Assembly (NCBI GenBank): GCA_963744105.1
Contig: CAVUSJ010000005.1
Location: 152,444-216,443, forward strand
Direction of reading: 5' to 3'
Length of the DNA: 64,000 nt
Origin: DASUPK01 sp963744105
Lineage (GTDB): Bacteria > Actinomycetota > Thermoleophilia > Solirubrobacterales > 70-9
Shown here: piece after piece, positions 8,560 to 15,839 of the stretch
How the letters are laid out: each line of letters begins with the position of its first letter
Position numbering within the stretch: position 1 is the first letter of the stretch
Notes under the pieces: model-generated
What the model was told of the DNA's origin: nothing
The model's input: only the letters and a program-made list of their open reading frames with translations
Databases searched by the model: none
Position numbers and translations under genes: made by a program

Positions 8560-9726
8560 CTACGTATTTCGTGCGTCGGCGTGGATCGCCTGCAGGACGC
8601 CGAGCGCGAGGAACGTGCCCAGGACGGACGAGCCGCCGTAGCTCATCAATGGCAGCGTGATCCCCGTGACGGGCATCAATCCGAGGTTCATTCCCACGTT
8701 GACGATCACCTGGAAGGCGAGCATCGCCACCACCCCGGCCGCGATCATCGTCCCGTAGAAGCTTCGCGAGATCCGCATCACCCGGATCGCCCGCCAGAAG
8801 AGGACCGCGTAGAGGAGGATGACGAAGGCCGCGCCGATGAAGCCGAAGCGCTCGCCGATCACGGCGTAGATGAAGTCGGTGTGGCGCTCGGGGAGGAAGA
8901 GCAGCTCGGTCTGGGTCGCGTCGTTGCCCCGCCCCACCTCCTCCCCGGAGCCGACCGCGATGACGGCCTGGTTCACCTGGTAACTCGCGTCGCGCGGATC
9001 GTTGCTCGGGTGCAGGAAGGCCGTGAGCCGGTCCTGCTGGTAGCCGTGGAGGAAGTGGACGCCGGCGGTCGAGCCGGCGGCGTAGACCCCCGCGCCGATC
9101 AGCACGACGGCCGCGCCGATCGCGGCGAAGTGCTGCCAGGGGATCCCGGCGACGAACAGGATGGCCAGCGCGATCGCCACCAGGACGATTCCGGTGCCCA
9201 GGTCGGGCTGGAGGAAGACGAGTCCCGCCGGCGCCAGCCCGAGGGCCAGCATGCCGATCGTCTGCCGCAGCCCGAACGGCCGCCTCACCCGCTCGTAGAC
9301 GAACGCCGCCAGCGAGACGCAGAGCAGGACCTTGGCCAGCTCCGAGGGCTCGAATTGGAAGAAGGGCAGGTCGATCCAGCGGTTCGAGCCCCGCACCGCC
9401 GTCCCGGCCAGGAGCACCAGCGCAATCGAGCCAACCATCGCGGCGTAGATCGTCACCCGCAGGTCACGGAGGCGCGTGTAGTCGATCCGGCTGACCGCGA
9501 GCATCAGGGCGATCCCGAGGACGCCGTAGAGCGCCTGCCGTTCGACGAAGAAGAGCGGGCGCCCCGCGATCTCGCTTCGGGTGGAGGTCGCCAGCGTGAA
9601 GACGCTGAAGGCGATCAGGCCCACGGCGGCGCCCAGCAGCACGCCGTCCATCCGCCGCAGGTTGAGCCACTCGACCGCCCTGGATCGCCGCGGCGCGATG
9701 GTGAGGGAGGGCTTGGCGGCTTCCAT
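8560..9726 (-). CDS. rodA: RodA/FtsW-type peptidoglycan glycosyltransferase, copy 1
   Basis: 388 residues, SEDS family. Motifs: FEPSELAKVLLCV, LQPDLGTGIVLVA, HGYQQDRLTAFLHPSNDP, FLPERHTDFIYAVIGERFG and GITLPLMSYGGSS. Its ATG shares one base with the TGA of the upstream PBP2, implying translational coupling and stoichiometric production of the PBP2-RodA synthase. Compared with copy 2 the core is nearly superimposable, while the periplasmic/hydrophobic stretch around residues 180-200 and the N-terminus differ, suggesting an old duplication rather than a recent one. Confidence 0.92.
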   Translation of the reverse strand: MEAAKPSLTIAPRRSRAVEWLNLRRMDGVLLGAAVGLIAFSVFTLATSTRSEIAGRPLFFVERQALYGVLGIALMLAVSRIDYTRLRDLRVTIYAAMVGSIALVLLAGTAVRGSNRWIDLPFFQFEPSELAKVLLCVSLAAFVYERVRRPFGLRQTIGMLALGLAPAGLVFLQPDLGTGIVLVAIALAILFVAGIPWQHFAAIGAAVVLIGAGVYAAGSTAGVHFLHGYQQDRLTAFLHPSNDPRDASYQVNQAVIAVGSGEEVGRGNDATQTELLFLPERHTDFIYAVIGERFGFIGAAFVILLYAVLFWRAIRVMRISRSFYGTMIAAGVVAMLAFQVIVNVGMNLGLMPVTGITLPLMSYGGSSVLGTFLALGVLQAIHADARNT

Positions 9727-11615
9727 CAGCCCGGCCCCGCGGCCGTGGCGGCCGCTGCGTTGACGTTTCCGGCCCGCTGGTTGAAGTAGCGCTCGAGGAT
9801 GGCCCGCGCGATCGGCGCTGCCGACTCGACGCCGAATCCACCGCGCTCGACCGTCACGGTCACGACGACCTGCGGGTCGTTGTAGGGCGCGATGACGCCG
9901 TACCAGGACTGGTCCTGCTGCCCGTCGCGCTGCGCGGTGCCGGTCTTGCCGGCGACCGGGATGGGGAAGCTGCCCATCACCGGATACGAGGTGCCGCCCG
10001 CCTCGTCGGCGGCGCGGTGCATGCCCCCGAGGATCACGTTCCGGGTCTCGGAGGAGATGTGGAGGTGGCGCTGCGGCGGCGGCTTGATCGCCTTGACCGT
10101 CTTGCCGTGGACATCCACGATGCGCCCGCCCACGTGAGGGGTGATGAGCGTGCCGCCGTTGGCGAGAGTCGCGTAGGCGCGGGCCAGCTGGAGCGGCGTG
10201 ACCTGGACGTCGCCCTGGCCCACGGCGAGGTTGACGTTGTCGCCCTGGGTCCAGGGGCGGTCGATGTAGGGATTCGAATGGTGGCGGAAGACGCGATCAC
10301 GCCAGGCCGGCGTCGGGATCAGGCCGGAGGTCGCGTCGGGGATGTCGATTCCCGGCTTCCGGCCGAGCCCGTACTTGAACGCCCAGTCCTGGATCTGTCC
10401 GCCGTTCCCGCTCGCCTGCGCGTGGAGACCGAGGTTGTAGAAGTAGACGTCCGACGACACCTTCAGGGCCGTGCTCATGTCGACCGGCCCGTTTGCGGCG
10501 CCGCCCGCGTTGTGGAGCGTGATCCCGCCGATGTCGAGGGAGCCCGTGTCGTCGAAGATCGTGCTCGGCGAGATCAGGTGGTCCTCGAGCGCCGCCGTCG
10601 CCGTGATCGGCTTGAACGCGGATCCGGTCGGATAGCCACCCTGATCCGCTCGGTCCACGAGCGGATCGCCGGGACGGTTCCCGAAGGCGTCGTACTGGGC
10701 CTTCGTGTGTGGCTGCGTGTAGAAGGACGGGTCGTAGGTCGGATAGGAGCCCATCGCGAGGATCGCGCCCGTGTGCACGTTCATCGCGACGAAGGCGCCG
10801 GGCAGGCCCTTGTCGCGCAGCGCCGACTCCCCCACGTCCTGCAGGCTCGAGTCGAGGGTCAGCCGGAGGTTGTCGCCGGCGCGCGCGGGGCTGCTGCCGA
10901 GCTGACCCCGTGGCCGGCCGAGCGCATCGACCTGGATCCTCTGGCTGCCCGCCGTCCCGCGCAGGAACCTGTCGTAGGTGTACTCGACCCCGGCCTGGCC
11001 GATGATGTCGCCGGGCTTGAGGCTCCGGTATGCGGGCCGGGTGAGCTGGTGGGGCGTGACCTGGCCGACGATGCCGAGCACGTGGGCCGCCAGGGACCCG
11101 TCCTTGTAGTCGCGGACGTAGGTGCGCTCGACCCGGACGCCGGGAAAGCGATCCTGGTTCTCGAGCAGGTAGAAGAGCAGGCGGCGGTCGACGCCCTGCC
11201 GGAGGACGACCGGGTAGCCCGCGTACTGCGGCGTCTCACGCACCCTGCGCTGGATCTCGCCCTTGGAGAGCCCCAGCAGGCCGCCGAGGCGGTGGAGCTC
11301 CGCGCGGCGCGCGGCCGGATCGCTCGGCAGGTCCGAAGGCCGCATCTCGAGGCTCATCACCGTGCGGTTGTCGACCAGGACCCTGCCGTTGCGGTCGAGG
11401 ATCTCGCCGCGAGGGGGGTGAACGCGGACATCGAGGACGCCGTGGTCCTGGGCCAGGGCCCGGTAGTGCTGGCCATCGAGCACCTGCAGCGACCAGAGCC
11501 GGAGCACGACGGTGGCGACGGCCGCGACCACGAGCGCGGTGAGGACGGCTATCCGGATGTTGAGGCGGCCACTCAGGCGGGGAGGGATGTCCTCGGGGCG
11601 CTGCAGGAGATACAT
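9726..11615 (-). CDS. mrdA: Penicillin-binding protein 2 (class B transpeptidase), copy 1
   Basis: 629 residues: transmembrane anchor at about 21-43, pedestal (RGEILDRNGRVLVDNR), transpeptidase domain with S332-AFK, SSD at 387-389 and KTG at 557-559. Together with the coupled RodA it forms the elongasome peptidoglycan synthase. It begins 27 bp after mreB, so mreB-PBP2-rodA reads as one unit. Its sequence is recognisably parallel to copy 2 throughout (for example LPGAFVAMN, DYKDG, YDRFLRG) yet clearly diverged, so both copies are probably functional. Confidence 0.92.
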   Translation of the reverse strand: MYLLQRPEDIPPRLSGRLNIRIAVLTALVVAAVATVVLRLWSLQVLDGQHYRALAQDHGVLDVRVHPPRGEILDRNGRVLVDNRTVMSLEMRPSDLPSDPAARRAELHRLGGLLGLSKGEIQRRVRETPQYAGYPVVLRQGVDRRLLFYLLENQDRFPGVRVERTYVRDYKDGSLAAHVLGIVGQVTPHQLTRPAYRSLKPGDIIGQAGVEYTYDRFLRGTAGSQRIQVDALGRPRGQLGSSPARAGDNLRLTLDSSLQDVGESALRDKGLPGAFVAMNVHTGAILAMGSYPTYDPSFYTQPHTKAQYDAFGNRPGDPLVDRADQGGYPTGSAFKPITATAALEDHLISPSTIFDDTGSLDIGGITLHNAGGAANGPVDMSTALKVSSDVYFYNLGLHAQASGNGGQIQDWAFKYGLGRKPGIDIPDATSGLIPTPAWRDRVFRHHSNPYIDRPWTQGDNVNLAVGQGDVQVTPLQLARAYATLANGGTLITPHVGGRIVDVHGKTVKAIKPPPQRHLHISSETRNVILGGMHRAADEAGGTSYPVMGSFPIPVAGKTGTAQRDGQQDQSWYGVIAPYNDPQVVVTVTVERGGFGVESAAPIARAILERYFNQRAGNVNAAAATAAGPG

Positions 11616-11642
11616 GGCCGCGTTTCCCCTTCCGCCCGGTCC

Positions 11643-12683
11643 CTAGAACCGCCTCCGAACCCTCGAGTTCTTCAGCGCTCGCTTGATCGCCTCGAACTCC
11701 TCGAGGGCCTGTCCGGACCCGGTCGCAACGCAAGTCAGCGGAGACTCGGCGAGCCTGACCGGCACCTGGCACTCCTCGCTCATGCGCTCGGCGAACCCGT
11801 GGAGCAGCGCGCCGCCGCCCGCCAGTGTCATTCCCCGCTCCATCAGATCCCCCGCCAGCTCCGGCGGCGTGCGGTCCAGCGTGTCGCGCACGGCGGCGAT
11901 GATCTGGTTGATCGGATCGTCGAGCGCCTTGCGGACCTCCTCGGAGTTGAGCTTCACCGCCTTCGGAAGCCCGGAGCCCAGGTCGCGGCCGCGGATCTCA
12001 ATCTCCACCTCGTGGCTGAACGGGGCGGCCGAGCCAGCCTCATGCTTGATGTCCTCGGCTGTCTGGTGGCCGATCAGGAGCTGGTGGTCGCGCTTGCAGA
12101 AGTTGACGATCGCGTCGTCCATCTCGTCGCCGCCGACGCGAATCGACTGGGAGACCACGATGTCGCCGAGCGAGATCACCGCGACCTCGGTCGTGCCGCC
12201 GCCGATGTCGACGATCATGCTGCCCGTCGGCTCGCTGACCGGCAGGCCGGAGCCGATCGCGGCGGCCATGGGCTCCTCGATCAGGTAGGCCTCGCGCGCG
12301 CCGGCGCCGAGACAGGCCTCCTCGACGGCCCGCTTCTCGACTCCGGTCACTCCCGAGGGAACGCAGACCACCACGCGCGGATGGGTGAAGCGGCTGGGGT
12401 TGGAGCGCTTGATGAAGTAGCGCAGCATCGACTCAGTGACCTCGAAGTCGGCGATCACGCCGTCCTTGAGGGGGCGCATCGCGTTGATCGTCGAGGGCGT
12501 GCGGCCGAGCATCTGCTTGGCCTCTGCGCCGACGGCGTGGACCTCACCGGTGCCGGTGTCGACGGCGACGACCGAGGGCTCAGACAGGACGATCCCCCGC
12601 CCGCGGACGTAGACCAGGGTGTTGGCGGTCCCGAGGTCGACTGCCATGTCCCGCGCAGGTGTGATCGAAGAGAGAAAGGTCAT
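11643..12683 (-). CDS. mreB: Rod shape-determining protein MreB (bacterial actin)
   Basis: 346 residues, the full MreB length. ATPase signatures: phosphate 1 MAVDLGTANTLVYVRGRGI, phosphate 2 IVDIGGGTTEVAVISLG, and the adenosine motif LAGGGALLHGF. MreB polymerises under the membrane and positions the elongasome. First gene of the minus-strand shape cluster, with an 79-bp gap to maf upstream. Presence of mreB with duplicated PBP2/rodA implies a rod-shaped or at least laterally elongating cell. Confidence 0.96.
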   Translation of the reverse strand: MTFLSSITPARDMAVDLGTANTLVYVRGRGIVLSEPSVVAVDTGTGEVHAVGAEAKQMLGRTPSTINAMRPLKDGVIADFEVTESMLRYFIKRSNPSRFTHPRVVVCVPSGVTGVEKRAVEEACLGAGAREAYLIEEPMAAAIGSGLPVSEPTGSMIVDIGGGTTEVAVISLGDIVVSQSIRVGGDEMDDAIVNFCKRDHQLLIGHQTAEDIKHEAGSAAPFSHEVEIEIRGRDLGSGLPKAVKLNSEEVRKALDDPINQIIAAVRDTLDRTPPELAGDLMERGMTLAGGGALLHGFAERMSEECQVPVRLAESPLTCVATGSGQALEEFEAIKRALKNSRVRRRF

Positions 12684-12762
12684 CCGTGAGCCGAAATATG
12701 AGCAACCGCTCGCAGCCTAGCGGCTCGCGCTAAATGCCCAAAATGGACGGAAATCCAGGCCG

Positions 12763-13350
12763 CTACGGAGTGGAGAGCTCGGGGGCGAGCCGGAGAAGCA
12801 GCCGGATCGGCAGACCGATGACGTTGGAGACGTCGCCTTCCACCCCGTCGACCAGCGCGGAGCCCAGCCCCTGCACCGCATACCCGCCTGCCCGCCCGCG
12901 CCACTCTTCGCTCGCGAGATAGCGGTCGATCAGCTCGGGGCCAAGCTCGCCGAAGGTGACCCGGCTCGACTCGACGCCGGTTCGGACCGTCGGCTGGCCG
13001 TTGATTCGGTCCGGGCCGATCAGCGCCAGCGCACCGAGGACCTCATGGGAGCGACCCGAGAGCGTCTCGAGGCACCAGCGCGCCTCGCCCTCGAACCCGG
13101 GCTGGCCGACGACGCGGCCGTCCACGACCACCTCGGTGTCCCCGGCGATCACCAGCGTCCCCGCGCGGCGCCGAGCGGCGACCGCCTGCCCCTTCGCCAG
13201 CGCGTTCGCCAGCACAACCTCGCGGGGCTCCCCCTCGCTCGTCTCCTCGACGTCCGGGGCGATCGCGGTGAACTTCACGCCGAGTGACTTGAGCAGCGCC
13301 CTGCGCTGAGGGGAGCGCGAGGCCAGGATGATCCGTTTGGGCGCCGCCAC
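12763..13350 (-). CDS. maf: Maf-family nucleoside triphosphate pyrophosphatase
   Basis: 195 residues. N-terminal ILASRSPQRRALLKSLG is the Maf substrate-binding signature, followed by PDVEETSEGEPREVVLANALAKG and VIAGDTEVVVDGRVVGQP, where family members usually have DT.V...G. Maf proteins hydrolyse non-canonical or canonical dTTP/UTP-type nucleotides to the monophosphate, limiting misincorporation, and have been linked to septum formation. Located between mreB and ndk, as in many actinobacteria. Substrate preference cannot be read with certainty. Confidence 0.92.
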   Translation of the reverse strand: MAAPKRIILASRSPQRRALLKSLGVKFTAIAPDVEETSEGEPREVVLANALAKGQAVAARRRAGTLVIAGDTEVVVDGRVVGQPGFEGEARWCLETLSGRSHEVLGALALIGPDRINGQPTVRTGVESSRVTFGELGPELIDRYLASEEWRGRAGGYAVQGLGSALVDGVEGDVSNVIGLPIRLLLRLAPELSTP

Positions 13351-13376
13351 GCCCGGAGACTACGACGCGCGGCGGG

Positions 13377-13787
13377 TCAGCCTTCCGGGAACCAAATCTT
13401 GACCTCGCGCTCGGCGGACTCGGGCGAGTCCGAGCCGTGGACGAGATTGAAGGTGACCTCGGTGCCGAACTGGCCCCGGATCGAGCCGGCGTCCGCCTCG
13501 ACCGGGTCGGTCGCGCCGATCACCTGGCGCGCGGCCTTCACGGCGTTCGGGCCCTCGAGCACCATCGCGACCAGCTCGCTGCGGGTGATGAACTCGACGA
13601 GCTCGCCGAAGAACGGCTTGTCGGTGTGCTCCTCGTAATGCACGTTGGCGATCTCCTCGTCGGCCTGCATCAGCTTGAGCGCGACGAGGCGAAGCCCCTT
13701 GCGCTCGAAGCGAGCGATGACCTCGCCGGTCAGGCCACGCTCGAAGGCGTCGGGCTTGACGAGAATCAGTGTTCTCTCGGTCGCCAT
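13377..13787 (-). CDS. ndk: Nucleoside diphosphate kinase
   Basis: 136 residues, normal NDK length. ERTLILVKPDAFERGLTGEV is the family start, and NLVHGSDSPESAEREVKIWF holds the phosphohistidine, H117. It transfers the gamma phosphate between NTPs and NDPs through that His. Immediately upstream of maf (26 bp), grouping two nucleotide-pool enzymes. Confidence 0.96.
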   Translation of the reverse strand: MATERTLILVKPDAFERGLTGEVIARFERKGLRLVALKLMQADEEIANVHYEEHTDKPFFGELVEFITRSELVAMVLEGPNAVKAARQVIGATDPVEADAGSIRGQFGTEVTFNLVHGSDSPESAEREVKIWFPEG

Positions 13788-13824
13788 CGGCGCGGGAACC
13801 TACAGGGAAACCGCTTGGCGCGGT

Positions 13825-14436
13825 CTAGCGGTTCGAGCCGCTCGGCCGCTGTGGCGGCCTCGCCCCGACCGCCGGACGGTCCTGACGTCTGGTCGGGCCG
13901 TCGGAGCCTCGCGGCCCGCTGGAGGTGCGCTGGCCGGCGGCACGCTGGGCGCGCGCCCGGTCGGTGCGACGGGTCTCGCGCTCAGGCCGCTGCTGCTTTC
14001 GGATCTGGGTCTCGCAGTAGGGGCAGATCCCCCAGCGCGGATCGAGCGGCTTGTGGCACTTGCGACACGGATTGCGCAGGCGCCGCTCGCAGTTCGGGCA
14101 GCGCAGATAGGAGCGCTCGATCGGGTACTCACAGTGCGGGCACGAGTTCTCGATCCGCTGTCGCAGCTCGAGCTCGGCAGCTCGCAGCTCCAACTCCCTC
14201 TCCTCCCGGTCCTCGAGGAACTCCGGCGGGCGCAGGATCGTGTAGACGACCGTGCCCAGGTACGGGAAGACCGACGCGGCGGTCGCGCACGCGATCAGCA
14301 CGGGGTCCTCGATCCGCCGCCGGGCGTCGAGGTAGGTCCACCAGATCAGCGCCAGATAGACGACGATCAGGAAGAGGATCAGGAGCTCGACCACCAGGCC
14401 GAAGCCCCCGTTGAGTCCGAAGATCGCTAGGAGCAT
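13825..14436 (-). CDS. Membrane protein with tandem zinc ribbons
   Basis: 203 residues. Two hydrophobic segments (about 12-32 and 44-68) flank the short WTYLDARRRIEDP loop. A charged helix (about 75-95) leads to a cytoplasmic double zinc ribbon: CPHC at 99-102, CPNC near 114, CRKC near 125 and CPYC near 139, giving four CxxC knuckles. The tail is Arg/Gly/Pro-rich and probably disordered. Such DZR membrane proteins occur widely in actinobacteria without a defined function. It lies 37 bp upstream of ndk. Confidence 0.75.
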   Translation of the reverse strand: MLLAIFGLNGGFGLVVELLILFLIVVYLALIWWTYLDARRRIEDPVLIACATAASVFPYLGTVVYTILRPPEFLEDREERELELRAAELELRQRIENSCPHCEYPIERSYLRCPNCERRLRNPCRKCHKPLDPRWGICPYCETQIRKQQRPERETRRTDRARAQRAAGQRTSSGPRGSDGPTRRQDRPAVGARPPQRPSGSNR

Positions 14437-14524
14437 GGGGAAATAAGAGCCGCGAGTGTACGTACTTCCGTATGAGGGCGTGCAACCCTGCCTGGCATTG
14501 GGAGTCTGAGGCTTTTTCGTGCGG

Positions 14525-14644
14525 TTAGAGGAAGAGCAGCCCGAACACGTAGCCGAAGGCGAAGAAGACCAGAATCACCACCGCGACGACGATGGCCACC
14601 AGTCCCATCATCGTCAGGAGCTCTGAGCGGGCCTCTCTGTCCAT
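14525..14644 (-). CDS. Small single-span membrane protein
   Basis: 39 residues from the ATG at 14644, beginning MDREARSELLTMMGLVAIVV and ending in one long hydrophobic helix (about 12-38). Its 5' end overlaps folC by 31 bp, so it is probably translated from the same transcript. The acidic/basic head followed by a clean helix looks like a genuine small membrane protein, but I do not recognise a family. Confidence 0.55.
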   Translation of the reverse strand: MDREARSELLTMMGLVAIVVAVVILVFFAFGYVFGLLFL

Positions 14645-15777
14645 ATGCAGCTCAGAAGGTAATGACTGCCGGCCGCGAGCGCGACCCCATTCCTCTCCCT
14701 CGCAAGGTCTCGTGCCCGCTCCCACGCCCGGAGCGGATCCGGAACCGCCTCGGCGCCCACTCCGCTCTTCTCGCACAGCGCGGCCAGCTCGAGCGCGGGC
14801 CATGCCCGGCCGCCGGGCCTCCCCGAGCCCTCGATCGCGTCCGGAGGGATCTCGGTGCAGACGAACCGCGAGACGGCCGGTGCCAGCGCACTGACGATGC
14901 CGGTCGCGTCCTTTCCCTCCAGCACGGCCAGGCAGCAGACGACCTCTCTCGGACCCGCCAATTCCGGCACCACCTCGGCCAGAGCCCGCGCCCCGTCCGG
15001 GTTGTGTGCCGCGTCGAAGATCTCAGGCGGATCGCCCGGAACCATCTCGGCGCGCCCCGGAATCGAGAGCGACTGGCTGACCGCAAGCACGGCCGCCTGG
15101 TCAAGCGCTCCGAGTACCTCCTGGGCGGCGTCCAGGGCGAGATCCCAGTTGTGGGCCTGATAGCTGCCCGGCGCGGCCGGAAGCGAGATGACCTCGGCAT
15201 GTCGATCCCCCGCCACCTGCGTGATCACGGGCTCGACGGCGGGCGGAACGCCCCCATGCAGCAGCTTCGTGTGATCCCGCAGCACCGCCACCTTCTCGGC
15301 AGCGATCTCCTCGACCGTCTCCCCCAGCCATTCGGTGTGGTCCAGCCCGACCGAGGTCAGAACGGTGAGCTGCGACGGGATCACATTGGTCGCATCGAGC
15401 CTGCCGCCCAGCCCCGCCTCGATCACCCCGTACTTCACGCGGGCCGTGGCGAAGGCGACGAATGCTGCCGCCGTCAGCAGCTCGTACTGCGTCACCGGCC
15501 CCTCGTCCCCGGCCGCCCGGTCGGCCACCTGGGCCGACTCCTCCGCCCGCTCGAGCGCCTCGACGAATGCCTCCTCCGAGATCGGCTCACCGCGGATCAT
15601 CACCCGCTCGCGCCAGGAGTGGATGTGGGGCGAGAGGTACGCGCCGGTCGACACACCGTGCGCCTCGAGCAGCGCGGCGGTCATCCGCGTGACCGACGTC
15701 TTCCCGTTCGTCCCGACCACGTGGATCGAGGCGAACCGGTTCTGCGGCATCCCCAGCAGCGTGCACAGCCGCCGCAT
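14614..15777 (-). CDS. folC: Folylpolyglutamate synthase / dihydrofolate synthase
   Basis: 387 residues from ATG 15777. The Mur-ligase P-loop IHVVGTNGKTSVTRMTAALL and the YLSPHIHSWRERVMI block, ATNVIPSQLTVLTSVGLDHTEWLG and EVVCCLAVLEGKDA-like C-terminal domain identify FolC, which adds glutamate to folates (and to dihydropteroate in bifunctional forms). Homology clearly continues about 20 residues upstream of this ATG (WKLGLERM), but no ATG/GTG/TTG occurs in frame between 15777 and the stop at 15934-15936, so the true start may be non-canonical. GGAG lies before the ATG. Follows valS. Confidence 0.9.
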   Translation of the reverse strand: MRRLCTLLGMPQNRFASIHVVGTNGKTSVTRMTAALLEAHGVSTGAYLSPHIHSWRERVMIRGEPISEEAFVEALERAEESAQVADRAAGDEGPVTQYELLTAAAFVAFATARVKYGVIEAGLGGRLDATNVIPSQLTVLTSVGLDHTEWLGETVEEIAAEKVAVLRDHTKLLHGGVPPAVEPVITQVAGDRHAEVISLPAAPGSYQAHNWDLALDAAQEVLGALDQAAVLAVSQSLSIPGRAEMVPGDPPEIFDAAHNPDGARALAEVVPELAGPREVVCCLAVLEGKDATGIVSALAPAVSRFVCTEIPPDAIEGSGRPGGRAWPALELAALCEKSGVGAEAVPDPLRAWERARDLARERNGVALAAGSHYLLSCIWTERPAQSS

Positions 15778-15839
15778 CCGCTCCAGCCCCAGCTTCCATC
15801 CCAGGACCTCCCGGCGGCGCAGGATCTCGTCGGAGCGCG

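Noticed and set aside
10017..12689. 890-codon plus-strand frame
   Set aside because: Lies opposite the PBP2 and mreB genes and has only shadow composition.
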